Shown here: in pieces, positions 8,222 to 18,609 of the stretch
How the letters are laid out: the number at the start of each line of letters is the position of its first letter
Position numbering within the stretch: the first letter of the stretch is position 1
Assembly: GCA_044221135.1 (NCBI GenBank)
Contig: JBGAPT010000002.1
Location: 120,962 to 184,961 of the forward strand
Direction: 5' to 3'
Origin: UBA4722 sp044221135
Lineage (GTDB): Bacteria > Pseudomonadota > Gammaproteobacteria > DSM-16500
Length of the DNA stretch: 64,000 bases
Notes under the pieces: model-generated
What the model was told of the DNA's origin: nothing
Seen by the model: the letters and a program-made list of their open reading frames with translations, nothing else
Databases searched by the model: none
Translations under genes and position numbers: made by a program

Positions 8222-8747
8222 AATGCACCGCCTCTGCCAAATCTGGAAAATGTGGTATCGAAGCAAGCTCTGGATGCATCGCTAATGCTTGCTGTCCTTT
8301 TTCTGACAAAATTAAAATGGGTTTGCACGGTATCTCTTTTGCTGCTTGCATATCAGTAAACGTATCGCCAATAAAAAAAGTGTCACGAAGATCGACTTTA
8401 TATTTTGCTTGAATCTGCTTGAACATACCTAACTTGGGTTTACGGCATTCACAATTCTCAGCAGGATGATGCGGGCAAAAAAATATTTCTTCAATATACC
8501 CGCCAACGGATGTTAATTCGCGTATCAATTTTTCATGTATTTGAGATAACATTTCCAAATCATACAATCCACGCGCCACACCGGATTGATTTGTTGCAAT
8601 AACGACACGAAAACCTGCACGATTAAGCTGTGCTATCGCAGTCAAACTGCCTGGAATGGGCAACCATTCATCAGGAGATTTAATATAGTAATCTGAGTCG
8701 TAATTAATGACACCATCACGATCCAAAATAATAAGTGGGTTGCTCAT
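8199..8747 (-). CDS. gmhB: D-glycero-beta-D-manno-heptose 1,7-bisphosphate 7-phosphatase
   Basis: A HAD-superfamily phosphatase that makes heptose 1-phosphate for the ADP-heptose of the LPS core. The nucleophile motif ILDRDGVIN is at residues 7-15, ATNQSG follows, then the zinc loop CPHHPAENCECRKPK typical of GmhB, and the FIGDTFTDMQAA metal-binding motif. 182 residues is the normal length. Its start overlaps the glyS stop by 4 nt and its end overlaps plsC. LPS-heptose synthesis implies a Gram-negative envelope; the remaining heptose genes are not in this window. Confidence 0.94.
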   Translation of the reverse strand: MSNPLIILDRDGVINYDSDYYIKSPDEWLPIPGSLTAIAQLNRAGFRVVIATNQSGVARGLYDLEMLSQIHEKLIRELTSVGGYIEEIFFCPHHPAENCECRKPKLGMFKQIQAKYKVDLRDTFFIGDTFTDMQAAKEIPCKPILILSEKGQQALAMHPELASIPHFPDLAEAVHYVLAQKN

Positions 8748-10816
8748 TGTAATAGTGCCACATCTGCTACATATAAAAATAATTCACGTAAATTTTTCAG
8801 CAATAATAAACGATTTTCTCTACATGCTTTATCATCTACCATCACCATCACTTTATCAAAAAAAGTATCGACGGGTTCACGTAACGTTGCTAATTGAGTC
8901 AAAATGCCTGTGTAATCTTCTGATTTTGATTGCATTACAATTTTATCACGCAATTCTTGCAATTTATTAGCCAGCACATGTTCTGCATCTTGTTCAAATA
9001 GAGTTGTATCTACTGTTTTTGCAGTAATGACTTCAACATATTTATCTAAAATATGACTAACTCGTTTATTAGCAACACTCAGCGCCTGCGCTTCTGGTAA
9101 TTTTTTAAATGCTTGCACAGCATGTATACGGCAGTGTAAATCATACGGTTTAGTAATGCCGAGCGTAGCGACTGCAGCCAATACATCAGATGTAATGCCT
9201 TGTTCCTGATACCAGGGCTTCAATCGTTCGAACATAAATTGCTGCACTTGTTTAACGACTTCTGCATTTTCTAATTTTACCGTATAGCCTTTCACTGCCG
9301 CTTTTAATAATTCTTGTAAATCCAGTTTAAGTTGTTTTTCAATGATAATACGCAGCACACCCAGTGCGGCTCGTCGTAAGCCAAAGGGATCTTTATCTCC
9401 TGTTGGGGCCTGTTGAATACCAAATACACCTACCAAGGTATCCAGACGATCAGCAATCGCAATAGCACAGCCTACTAAAGTAGTTGGCAATACATCGCCA
9501 GAAAACCGTGGAAGATATTGCTCGTTCAGCGCTTTAGCAATGGCCTCTGGTTCGCCATCATGCAATGCATAATAATAACCTGCAATACCTTGTAACTCTG
9601 GAAATTCACCTACTAACTGTGTAGTCAAATCGGCTTTTGCTAAAAAACCGACACGCATTGCGGCCTGCGCATCAATGCCTATATCCTTGGCACATTTTGC
9701 TGCAAGCTGTGCTATACGCTCCGCCTTATCATATAAGGTGCCTAATTTATTTTGAAAAACAATGTTTTTTAATGTATCAATACGATCAGCTAATTTTTCT
9801 TTTTTATCTGTTTCAAAAAAGAAAGCAGCATCTGACAAACGAGCGCGTAGTACGCGCTCATTACCTGCTGTCACTTGTTTTTTATTTTTACTTTCAATAT
9901 TACTGATCGTAATAAAATAGGGCAGCAATTTATTATGTTGATCGATGACTGGAAAATAGCGCTGATGATCTTGCATTGCAGAAATAAGTGCTTCTTGTGG
10001 TACAGATAAAAAACTAGCATCAAAGCTACCACATAATGCAACAGGCCATTCAACTAAACCTGTTACTTCATCCAGTAATTCATCTTGCATCACGGCATGT
10101 GCCTGTGATCCAAGCGATTCGCTAACGATCTGAGTTATTTGTTGACGTATTTTTTCTTTGCGCGCTAAAAAATCTACTAACACACATTTTTTAGCAAGAC
10201 TTGTGACATAGCTCGCTGGGCTTGCAATACTGACCCAACCTTTGCTATGAAAACGATGTCCTCGTGTTTTTCTGTCTGCAGAAACACCTAAAATTTCAGC
10301 CGAAATAATTTCTTTGCCATACAGTAAAATAACAGCATGCACAGGACGAACAAATTCAACTGGACTATTACCCCAGCGCATACGCTTTGGGATAGGCAAA
10401 GCAGCAAGCGCTTGCATTACAATGGCAGGCAATAAGTCTTGTACCGTTTTTCCCAGCATTGTTTGCCTATAACCAACCCACTCACCTTGCGCATTTTTAA
10501 TTGTCAACAACGCTTTTGGATCAACGCCGCAAGAACGTGCAAAACCCACGCAAGCCTGCGTTGGTTTTCCCTGTGCATCATATGCGGCTGTCAAAGCAGG
10601 GCCTTTACGTTCAACTTCTGTATCCGCTTGCTTAGGACTCAGCTTTTTGATTAACACGGCTAAGCGACGAGGTGTTGCATAGAACTGTGCCGAAGAGAAA
10701 GTCAGTTCTGCTTTATTCAAACCTGCCTGTATTTCTTGTGAAAAATGGATTGCCAAACGATGTAATGATTTGGGAGGCAGTTCTTCTGTATGGATTTCGA
10801 CGAGAAAATCAGCCAT
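8744..10816 (-). CDS. glyS: Glycyl-tRNA synthetase beta chain
   Basis: Beta chain of the alpha2-beta2 glycyl-tRNA synthetase, needed for tRNA recognition and joined with GlyQ for glycylation. The N-terminus MADFLVEIHTEELPPKSL is diagnostic; GDKDPFGLRRAALGVLRII lies near residue 465-485 as in other GlyS proteins, and a DALR-like anticodon-binding region closes the protein. 690 residues is full length. It overlaps glyQ by 8 nt and gmhB by 4 nt. Confidence 0.97.
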   Translation of the reverse strand: MADFLVEIHTEELPPKSLHRLAIHFSQEIQAGLNKAELTFSSAQFYATPRRLAVLIKKLSPKQADTEVERKGPALTAAYDAQGKPTQACVGFARSCGVDPKALLTIKNAQGEWVGYRQTMLGKTVQDLLPAIVMQALAALPIPKRMRWGNSPVEFVRPVHAVILLYGKEIISAEILGVSADRKTRGHRFHSKGWVSIASPASYVTSLAKKCVLVDFLARKEKIRQQITQIVSESLGSQAHAVMQDELLDEVTGLVEWPVALCGSFDASFLSVPQEALISAMQDHQRYFPVIDQHNKLLPYFITISNIESKNKKQVTAGNERVLRARLSDAAFFFETDKKEKLADRIDTLKNIVFQNKLGTLYDKAERIAQLAAKCAKDIGIDAQAAMRVGFLAKADLTTQLVGEFPELQGIAGYYYALHDGEPEAIAKALNEQYLPRFSGDVLPTTLVGCAIAIADRLDTLVGVFGIQQAPTGDKDPFGLRRAALGVLRIIIEKQLKLDLQELLKAAVKGYTVKLENAEVVKQVQQFMFERLKPWYQEQGITSDVLAAVATLGITKPYDLHCRIHAVQAFKKLPEAQALSVANKRVSHILDKYVEVITAKTVDTTLFEQDAEHVLANKLQELRDKIVMQSKSEDYTGILTQLATLREPVDTFFDKVMVMVDDKACRENRLLLLKNLRELFLYVADVALLQ

Positions 10817-11726
10817 TTTTTTTGTCCTTCAGTAAAGGAAACCCGAGTGCTTCACGTGCTTTGACATACCCTTCAGCAACGGCTTTGGTATAACGACGAA
10901 TTTTCAAGATATAATGTTGTCGCTCAGTGACCGCTATAGCGCGTCTTGCATCAAGCATATTAAAAACATGAGATGCTTTCATTGCCATTTCATAAGCGGG
11001 TAAGGGCAGGTTCATTTCAATTAAACGTAAGCTTTCTTGTTCATAAGTATGAAATTGTTTCTTTAACTCTTCTATATTCGCTTCTTCAAAATTATACTTG
11101 GACATCTGCACTTCATTTTCATGAAATACATCACCGTAAGTAACAATGTTATGTTCTGTCTTATCCCAAACCAAATCATAAATATTATCTATCCCTTGTA
11201 ACACCATCGCTAAACGTTCTACCCCATAGGTAATTTCACACGTCACGGGTCTGCACTCCAACCCACCCACCTGTTGAAAATAAGTAAATTGGGTCACTTC
11301 CATGCCATTTAACCACACTTCCCAACCCAAGCCCCAGGCACCCAGGGTGGGTGCTTCCCAGTTATCTTCAACAAAACGAACATCATCGGTAAGCGGATCA
11401 ATCCCCAATACGCGCAATGAATCAAGATAGAGTTCCTGCACATTTAAGGGAGACGGTTTTAACATCACTTGAAATTGGTAATAGCATTGAAGCCGATTTG
11501 GATTTTCACCATAACGTCCATCGGCCGGACGACGGCAAGGTTGCACATACGCTGTACGCCATGGCTCAGGGCCTAGCGCGCGCAAAAATGTTCCGGGATG
11601 AAAAGTACCTGCACCCACTTCCATATCATAAGGCTGTACAATGACACAACCCTGGGCTGCCCAGAAAGCCTGAAGCGTCATAATCATTTGTTGTAATGTG
11701 TTAGAATTTTGAGTATTTTTTTTCAT
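10809..11726 (-). CDS. glyQ: Glycyl-tRNA synthetase alpha chain
   Basis: Catalytic chain that activates glycine. Near residues 18-60 it has FWAAQGCVIVQPYDMEVGAG, quoted here up to 20 residues, then FLRALGPEPWRTAYVQPCRR, DGRYGENPNRLQ, the class II motif WEVWLNGMEVTQFTYFQQ and TYGVERLAM. 305 residues is full length. First gene of the leftward operon; its promoter lies in the 237-nt gap shared with divergent prlC, in which I can make no firm promoter call. Confidence 0.97.
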   Translation of the reverse strand: MKKNTQNSNTLQQMIMTLQAFWAAQGCVIVQPYDMEVGAGTFHPGTFLRALGPEPWRTAYVQPCRRPADGRYGENPNRLQCYYQFQVMLKPSPLNVQELYLDSLRVLGIDPLTDDVRFVEDNWEAPTLGAWGLGWEVWLNGMEVTQFTYFQQVGGLECRPVTCEITYGVERLAMVLQGIDNIYDLVWDKTEHNIVTYGDVFHENEVQMSKYNFEEANIEELKKQFHTYEQESLRLIEMNLPLPAYEMAMKASHVFNMLDARRAIAVTERQHYILKIRRYTKAVAEGYVKAREALGFPLLKDKKNG

Positions 11727-11963
11727 TTTGAATTCGATTCAACCTTTAAAGGCCAAATTATAGCATCATTGAATCTGTTTGTGTCGCACAAATAATTGTT
11801 TCTAGGTAGACTATTCAAACTAAAAGTCTGATATAAAATACGGCCAAACTATTTTTAACGGATAATTATAACCCAACCTGTAGGTTACTCTAAAAGTTCC
11901 CTCTGAACCCGCATAGCCAAGTGATAAAATAGTAATTGAACTTAAAATTCCAAGGCACTCTAC

Positions 11964-13997
11964 ATGATTAATTCCATAACCACATTAAAGTCACTCCCTA
12001 TTTTTAGCGATATTCAACCTAACGCCATCGAGCCTGCATTAAAACAACTTATCGCTCAAAACCGAGCAACTCTAAGCAAGCTCCTAGAACAACAAAGCTA
12101 CACCTGGGACAATTTCATGGCGCCATTGGAAGAGATGGATGATCAACTTTCTCATCTTTGGTCACCCGTCTCACATCTGCATGCTGTCGCTGAATCAGAT
12201 TCATTGCGCGCTGCTTATAATGCTTGCCTGCCTTTATTGACCGAGTACCATACTGAACTCATGCAAAATGAATCCGTCTATAAAGCCATTCAGTCTATTA
12301 CTGAAAATGTGGAGTATGCAAATTATAATACCGCACAACGTAAAGTGGTCGATAATGCCCTGCGTGATTTTAAATTAGCAGGAGTGCACTTGCCACCCGC
12401 TGAAAAAGCACGTTTTGCTGAGTTACAAAAACAAGTTAGTAAGTTGTCTGCTCAATTTTCTGAAAATATTTTAGATGCAACGCATGCTTGGACATTACAT
12501 GTCACTGACCCCGATGCATTACTAGGCTTGCCCGAGCAGGCTTTGAAAATTGCCGAACAAACTGCGCAACAACGCGAGCTAAAGGGATGGGTGCTGACAT
12601 TAGATTCTTCTTATTATTCCACTGTCATGAAGAATTTAGCACATCGGGAGTTTCGCTGGTTAATCTATGAAGCGTATGTCACACGTGCTTCAGATCAAGG
12701 CCCTAATGCAGGACGCTGGGATAATACAGCAATCATGGAAGAAATTTTAAAAATTCGTCATGAAATAGCTAATTTAATAGATTTTAAAAATTATGCAGAG
12801 TATTCGCTTGCAACAAAAATGGCTCACACGCCTGAACGTGTACTGCAATTTCTTCATGGCTTAATTATAAAATCAAAAAAAGCCGCCCTCGATGAAATAC
12901 AAGAATTGGCAAAATTTGCAAAAGAATCCGATGGCATTGAGCGTTTAGAAGCATGGGATTTGCCTTATTATTCAGAAAAGTTGCGCCAAACAAAACTAGC
13001 TCTAGCAGAAGATGATTTACGTCCTTATTTCCCTATTACAAAAGTGTTAGAAGGCATGTTTTCTATTGTAAATAAACTGTATGGGATAAAAATTGTAGAA
13101 CGTCATGGCGTTGATATTTGGCACCCTCATGTACAGTTTTTTGAAATTTATGATGAAAATGAAGTCTTACGCGGTTATTTTTATACAGATCTTTATGCAC
13201 GACCTCACAAACGTGACGGTGCATGGATGGATGAATGCCAAGCTCGCCGTCGATTGCCTGATGGCAGCCTGCATTTACCTATCGCTTTTTTAACTTGCAA
13301 CTTTATGCGTCCACTGAATAACAATCCTGCCTTGTTAGCACATGAAGATGTGCAAACTCTATTTCATGAATTTGGTCACTGCTTACATCATTTATTAACC
13401 CAAGTAGACTATGCTCCCGTAGCAGGAATCAATGGTGTGCCGTGGGATGCTGTCGAATTTCCAAGTCAGTTTTTCGAACATTGGTGTTGGGAAAAAGAAG
13501 CAATCGCTTTAATTTCTGCACATAAAGACACGGGCGAACCTTTGTCTGACATACTTTTCAATAAATTACTTTCTGCTAAAAATTTTCAGCCAGGCATGCA
13601 CATGTTGCGACAGCTTGAATTTTCATTATTTGATTTTGCTTTGCATTTAAACTATGACCCAAACAAAGGACCCCAAGTACAGGCCATGCTCAATCAAATA
13701 CGACAAGAAGCTTCTGTTATCACTATGCCGACATTTAATCGCTTTCAACATAGTTTTTCACATATTTTTTCGGGTGGGTATGCAGCAGGGTATTATAGTT
13801 ATAAATGGGCTGAAGTGTTATCTAGTGATGCGTATACGCCATTTAAAGAAAAAGGCATTTTTGATGCCGCGACAGGTAAAGCTTTTTTAAAAAAGATTTT
13901 GGAACCAGGGGGAACACGCGACCCCTTAGAGCTCTATGTTGCATTTCGTGGTCATGAACCCACTATAGATGCCTTGTTAAAAGAAAGCGGGCTTTAG
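11964..13997 (+). CDS. prlC: Oligopeptidase A, M3 zinc metallopeptidase
   Basis: A cytoplasmic thimet-type peptidase that degrades short peptides, including cleaved signal peptides. The zinc motif HEFGHCLHH lies near residue 470 in the context EDVQTLFHEFGHCLHH, followed by GVPWDAVEFPSQFFEHW, which carries the third zinc ligand region, and the substrate-binding FSGGYAAGYYSYKWAEVL near the end. 677 residues, as expected for OpdA. ATG start at 11964. It converges on carB with an 11-nt gap and no obvious terminator. Confidence 0.96.
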   Translation: MINSITTLKSLPIFSDIQPNAIEPALKQLIAQNRATLSKLLEQQSYTWDNFMAPLEEMDDQLSHLWSPVSHLHAVAESDSLRAAYNACLPLLTEYHTELMQNESVYKAIQSITENVEYANYNTAQRKVVDNALRDFKLAGVHLPPAEKARFAELQKQVSKLSAQFSENILDATHAWTLHVTDPDALLGLPEQALKIAEQTAQQRELKGWVLTLDSSYYSTVMKNLAHREFRWLIYEAYVTRASDQGPNAGRWDNTAIMEEILKIRHEIANLIDFKNYAEYSLATKMAHTPERVLQFLHGLIIKSKKAALDEIQELAKFAKESDGIERLEAWDLPYYSEKLRQTKLALAEDDLRPYFPITKVLEGMFSIVNKLYGIKIVERHGVDIWHPHVQFFEIYDENEVLRGYFYTDLYARPHKRDGAWMDECQARRRLPDGSLHLPIAFLTCNFMRPLNNNPALLAHEDVQTLFHEFGHCLHHLLTQVDYAPVAGINGVPWDAVEFPSQFFEHWCWEKEAIALISAHKDTGEPLSDILFNKLLSAKNFQPGMHMLRQLEFSLFDFALHLNYDPNKGPQVQAMLNQIRQEASVITMPTFNRFQHSFSHIFSGGYAAGYYSYKWAEVLSSDAYTPFKEKGIFDAATGKAFLKKILEPGGTRDPLELYVAFRGHEPTIDALLKESGL

Positions 13998-14008
13998 GTT
14001 TCTATTTT

Positions 14009-17000
14009 TTAGGCTAGCCTAACAATTTCCCGCCACGAATACACCGGCAATTCTTTTTCCATTAATTCAATCAAACATGGCAAAATAATTTGTGCACTCT
14101 GAATATTGGTAATAAGCGGAATGTGATGGTCAATGGCGGTACGCCGAATAATAAATCCATCTGTTTTTGAATCTGCAGAACTGCGATTTGTGGGAATATT
14201 GATGATTAAATCAACTTTACGATTAGCAATCACTGTACGAATATTTGGCTCTATTTTTTCACTGGCTTTATAGACAAAATAAGATCCTACGCCATTCTGT
14301 GAAAGATAAGAATGCGTGCCGCCTGTGCTATAAATTTCCCAGCCTTTTTCTTCAAGTTCACGCAAATAAGGCAATACTTTGTGTTTATGTGCATCTGCAA
14401 TCGAAACCAAAATACGTTTACCCGCTACTGTTTGCTCAGTAGACAACCAAGCTCGCCAATAGGCATCATGCAAGTTTTCACCTAGACATGCCACTTCGCC
14501 CGTAGAAGCCATTTCCACATGTGCAACAGGATCAGCGCCTTTTAAACGATTATAGGAAAACTGGGGTGCTTTAACGCCTACATAATCTAATTCCAGTGTT
14601 TCATAGCGTGCGAATTTATATTGATTCATCATGACTTCTGTTGAGATCGCAATGAAATTATGATTTGTTGCTTTTGATACAAAAGGAAAAGAACGAGAAG
14701 CGCGTAAATTACATTCTATCACTTGAATATTATTATTTTTGGCGATAAATTGAATATTAAACGGCCCGGTGATATTTAATGCGTGAGCAATCTGGCTCGT
14801 AATTTTTTTGGTACGCCGTATGGTTTCGAGATACAAACGTTGCGGAGGAATAACCAATGTCGCATCACCCGAGTGTACACCCGCATTTTCAATATGCTCA
14901 GTAATCGCTTCAATCACAATACGACCTTGATCAGCAACGCCATCTACTTCTAACTCTTTACCATCTAAAATAAATTTTGACATTACAACAGGATGTTCTA
15001 ATGAAACCGCCGCGGCTTGCTGCAAATACTGTTCTAATGAATCATCATCATGTGCCACATTCATTGCAGAACCTGACAAAATATAAGAAGGTCGAATCAA
15101 CACAGGATAACCCACATGACTTGCAAATTCTTTTGCATTTTCCAGGCTAGTCACTTTAACCCATTCGGGTTGATCAATATCTAATTGATTTAACAAGTCA
15201 GAAAATTTTTCACGATTTTCTGCTTTATCTATTGCTTCAGCTGGCGTACCTAATAAATGGTAACCAGCCTGCGCCAAAGGAATTGCCAAATTATTCGCGA
15301 TTTGTCCGCCAACAGATACAATGATGCCATAAGGATTCTCAAAATCAGCAATATCTTGCACGCGCTCAAAAGAAAGTTGCTCGAAATAAAGTCGATCTGA
15401 CTCATCGTAATCTGTTGAAACAGTTTCTGGATTTGAGTTGATCAAAATAGCTTTTTTATTTAATTTTCGCAAAGTGCGTAATGTGTTAACTGCGCACCAA
15501 TCAAACTCAACAGAAGAACCAATCGCATAAGGCCCTGAACCTAACACCAACTGTGGACGCTCTTCAGATTCTGCAATATCATGCTCCATCGCATGATAAG
15601 TCATATAAAGATAATTTGTTTGTGCTGCACATTCACCCGCGAGTGTATCTATTTGTTTAACAAACGGCACAATGTGAGAAGCAAGACGCTGTTCGCGAAT
15701 CGCGTTTTCAGATTGCTGCTTAAGCAAGCCTAACGCTTTGTCTGAAAATCCTGTTTGCTTAGCAATACGCAATAAATCAGGCGTTAATTTTTCTTTTGTA
15801 ATTTGTTTTTCAACCTGGCTCATTTGCCAGATATGATTTAAAAACCAAGGATCAATTTTACTTAAGTGATGTGCTTTTTCTACTGAACCGTCTTGCATAA
15901 AAAACTGATAGAGCGCAAACAAGCGTCTATCAGTCGGATTTTCTATTTCATAGCACGGATCTTCTATTTGTTGTGGGTAATCACTTAAACAGGATGCACC
16001 TATGTTTAACATGCCCACCGCTTTTTGCAAGCTTTCAGGAAATGAACGGCCAATACTCATCACTTCGCCTACACTTTTCATTTCACTGCCAATGCTGCGG
16101 TCAGCTGCTTTCAATTTATGAGTGTCCCAGCGCGGAATTTTAACGACAATATAATCCAGTGCAGGCTCAAAGAAGGCGCAGGTTTTTTGAGTCACACTAT
16201 TTTTAATTTCATGTAGCCTGGAACCTAACGCTAATTTAGCAGCGACAAAAGCAAGCGGATAGCCTGTTGCTTTTGAAGCTAATGCACTTGAACGTGAAAG
16301 ACGTGCATTCACTTCAATCGCACGATAATCTCCAGTACTCGGATTAATCGCAAACTGAATATTGCACTCACCTACAATCTTAAATAAGTGCGCCACTTGC
16401 AATGCCATATTGCGCAGATGCTGATGTTCACGATTACTAAGAGTTTGTGCGGGTGCAACGACTATGCTTTCACCCGTATGCACCCCCATAGGATCTAAAT
16501 TTTCCATATTACAAATGGTTAAGGCACTGCCTGCGCAATCACGTACAATTTCATATTCATATTCTTTCCAGCCTAACAAATATTCTTCTATTAAAATTTG
16601 AGGAACAATGGCTAGAGATTCTTTAGCACGCTTGCTTAATTCTTTAGCAGATGACACTTTACCAGAACCCAATCCACCTAATGAAAAGCCTGCACGCATC
16701 ATCACAGGATAACCAATTTTCTCTGCTGCTTGTAATGCATCTTCAACTGTCGTAACGCACACACTCTGAGGAGATTTAACATTAATACGTTCTAATGCTT
16801 GTTTAAATAATTCACGGTCTTCTGTTTGGCGAATGGAAGCTGTGCTGGTACCTAAAACAGTCACATGATATTTGGCAAATACACCCTGTTGTTCTAATGT
16901 CAGTCCGAGGTTGAGTGCTGTTTGACCTCCAAAACCCAATAAAATACCCTCTGGTTTTTCTTTTTCAATAATACGAGTAACAATATCAAGATTTAAGGGT

Positions 17001-17194
17001 TGCAAATACACTTCATCTGCCATGAGATCATCGGTTTGTACTGTTGCAATATTGGGATTAACCAAAACAGTTTTAATACCGGCTTCTTTCAATGCCTTGA
17101 TCGCTTGGGAACCGGAATAATCAAATTCTCCTGCTTGCCCAATTCGCAAACCGCCTGAGCCTAAAATAAGAACTTTTTTGCCTTCAAATTGCAT
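14009..17194 (-). CDS. carB: Carbamoyl-phosphate synthase large chain
   Basis: Makes carbamoyl phosphate from bicarbonate, ATP and ammonia delivered by CarA; supplies both pyrimidine and arginine synthesis. 1061 residues, near the usual 1070. The two ATP-grasp halves are visible: LILGSGGLRIGQAGEFDYSG at the start with GFSLGGLGSG, and LGSGPYAIGSSVEFDWC near residue 557 with RPSYILSGSAMN. The C-terminal MGS-like allosteric domain begins near ILVSIADAHKHKVLPYL and contains EIYSTGGT and NIPTNRSS. It follows carA by 8 nt in one leftward operon. Confidence 0.98.
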   Translation of the reverse strand: MQFEGKKVLILGSGGLRIGQAGEFDYSGSQAIKALKEAGIKTVLVNPNIATVQTDDLMADEVYLQPLNLDIVTRIIEKEKPEGILLGFGGQTALNLGLTLEQQGVFAKYHVTVLGTSTASIRQTEDRELFKQALERINVKSPQSVCVTTVEDALQAAEKIGYPVMMRAGFSLGGLGSGKVSSAKELSKRAKESLAIVPQILIEEYLLGWKEYEYEIVRDCAGSALTICNMENLDPMGVHTGESIVVAPAQTLSNREHQHLRNMALQVAHLFKIVGECNIQFAINPSTGDYRAIEVNARLSRSSALASKATGYPLAFVAAKLALGSRLHEIKNSVTQKTCAFFEPALDYIVVKIPRWDTHKLKAADRSIGSEMKSVGEVMSIGRSFPESLQKAVGMLNIGASCLSDYPQQIEDPCYEIENPTDRRLFALYQFFMQDGSVEKAHHLSKIDPWFLNHIWQMSQVEKQITKEKLTPDLLRIAKQTGFSDKALGLLKQQSENAIREQRLASHIVPFVKQIDTLAGECAAQTNYLYMTYHAMEHDIAESEERPQLVLGSGPYAIGSSVEFDWCAVNTLRTLRKLNKKAILINSNPETVSTDYDESDRLYFEQLSFERVQDIADFENPYGIIVSVGGQIANNLAIPLAQAGYHLLGTPAEAIDKAENREKFSDLLNQLDIDQPEWVKVTSLENAKEFASHVGYPVLIRPSYILSGSAMNVAHDDDSLEQYLQQAAAVSLEHPVVMSKFILDGKELEVDGVADQGRIVIEAITEHIENAGVHSGDATLVIPPQRLYLETIRRTKKITSQIAHALNITGPFNIQFIAKNNNIQVIECNLRASRSFPFVSKATNHNFIAISTEVMMNQYKFARYETLELDYVGVKAPQFSYNRLKGADPVAHVEMASTGEVACLGENLHDAYWRAWLSTEQTVAGKRILVSIADAHKHKVLPYLRELEEKGWEIYSTGGTHSYLSQNGVGSYFVYKASEKIEPNIRTVIANRKVDLIINIPTNRSSADSKTDGFIIRRTAIDHHIPLITNIQSAQIILPCLIELMEKELPVYSWREIVRLA

Positions 17195-17202
17195 AACCTG
17201 CC

Positions 17203-18258
17203 TCAGGTATTCATCAAATCATAAAACTTTTGAAACAGCCACGTCGTATCCATTGGGCCTGGCGCTGCTTCCGGATGAAATTGCACGGCAAAAAATGGAT
17301 GTTCTTTATGCTCAATGCCTTCTACACTCTGATCATTCAGATTACGAAAATTGACACGCCAATCGCTAGGTAACGTTGTTTCATCAACAGCATAACTATG
17401 ATTCTGTGAAGTGAGATAACATCGCTCTGTCTGCAAATCCAGACAAGGTTGATTATGCGAGCGATGACCAAATGACAATTTGTATGTTTTGGCACCCACA
17501 GCCAACGCCATTAATTGGGTGCCTAGACAGATACCAAAGGTAGGTTTCTTCTGAATCATTGCTTTTTTTAAAATAGCTATCGTTTCCTGGCAATGAATAG
17601 GGTCACCAGGACCATTAGAAATAAACACGCCATCAAAATCTTCATGAGTAAAATCGTAATTATAGGGTACGCGCTTTATACGTATAGGATATTGTAACAG
17701 GCAGCGAATAATATTTTCTTTCATCCCGCAATCAACAGCAATCACTAGTTTTTCACCTGTTCCATAGGTAATAGGTTCTTTTACTGAAACTTTTTTGACC
17801 CAATCCGTACTAGCAAAATTTTCAAATTTGGCGGGCTTATGATTTAAGGGAGTAATAGCGCCCGGAATCACGCCATGCATTCTTAATCGTTTGGCCAATG
17901 CTCTTGTATCAACGCCCATAATACAAGGAATGCTCTGTTGCTGTAACCAATCGCCTAAAGAGTGTTCTGCACTATAACTGGAATAAAAAGGCGCCAATTC
18001 TGACATCACAACGCCACTGACATGACTTCGAGTAGACTCCCAAGTAGAAGGAATGGAAACACCGTAATTGCCAATCAGAGGATAAGTAAAGGTAAGAATT
18101 TGGCCAGCATAAGAGGGATCCGTTAACGATTCAACATAACCGACCATTCCAGTATTGAATACCACTTCCCCAAAATAGCTACTATTCTGGCTTGTCGGAG
18201 CTTGGCCGTAGAAGACCTCGCCAGTCTCCAGTATCAATTGGGCGGGTATCAGCTTCAT
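17203..18258 (-). CDS. carA: Carbamoyl-phosphate synthase small chain
   Basis: Glutaminase chain that releases ammonia for CarB. The N-terminal domain has FGEVVFNTGMVGYVESLTDP; the class I glutamine amidotransferase domain has ISNGPGDP, the nucleophile cysteine in FGICLGTQLMALA, and the catalytic His-Glu in VQFHPEAAPGP. I take the ATG at 18258 (protein begins MKLIPAQLIL), preceded by AGAG, giving about 351 residues; the frame is open 17 codons further to 18309, but that extension is outside the family alignment. Operon with carB. Confidence 0.96.
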   Translation of the reverse strand: MKLIPAQLILETGEVFYGQAPTSQNSSYFGEVVFNTGMVGYVESLTDPSYAGQILTFTYPLIGNYGVSIPSTWESTRSHVSGVVMSELAPFYSSYSAEHSLGDWLQQQSIPCIMGVDTRALAKRLRMHGVIPGAITPLNHKPAKFENFASTDWVKKVSVKEPITYGTGEKLVIAVDCGMKENIIRCLLQYPIRIKRVPYNYDFTHEDFDGVFISNGPGDPIHCQETIAILKKAMIQKKPTFGICLGTQLMALAVGAKTYKLSFGHRSHNQPCLDLQTERCYLTSQNHSYAVDETTLPSDWRVNFRNLNDQSVEGIEHKEHPFFAVQFHPEAAPGPMDTTWLFQKFYDLMNT

Positions 18259-18609
18259 AGTCTCTAATTTAAGTAATTTTGAATTTCTGTCGGGGATCAT
18301 TTTTAGCATTGTTCTAGAAGTTAGTAAATGAATATTTACAACTTGCTATAGGAAAGTAATTCATCCTCTTATCTGTCTGAATCAGGAGAACATTAAAAAT
18401 ACAAATTCCTCGAATACTGAAAAGTATGGATAGTTTGTTTATAGGCTGCATGTAAGTGTTACGAACGCTTGCACTTTAAAACGGGGAAATTCGCAATTCT
18501 CACATGCTATCGCATGATTACTGAAAAGCAAATTGAGTGTGAGGGATGCTGATTGATGATAAATCCTATATACTGATAGTAGTTAAGTTTTATAGGAAGG
18601 TATACCGCC
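18259..18609. other. Divergent intergenic region between carA and the FecR-like gene
   Basis: 351 nt between two divergent genes, so it must hold both promoters. I see only weak elements: a 5-bp hairpin CATGC/GCATG at 18503-18516 and a short imperfect one around 18453-18470. AGGAAGG just before 18610 is the ribosome-binding site of the next gene. No pyrimidine-responsive leader or operator is recognisable. Confidence 0.4.
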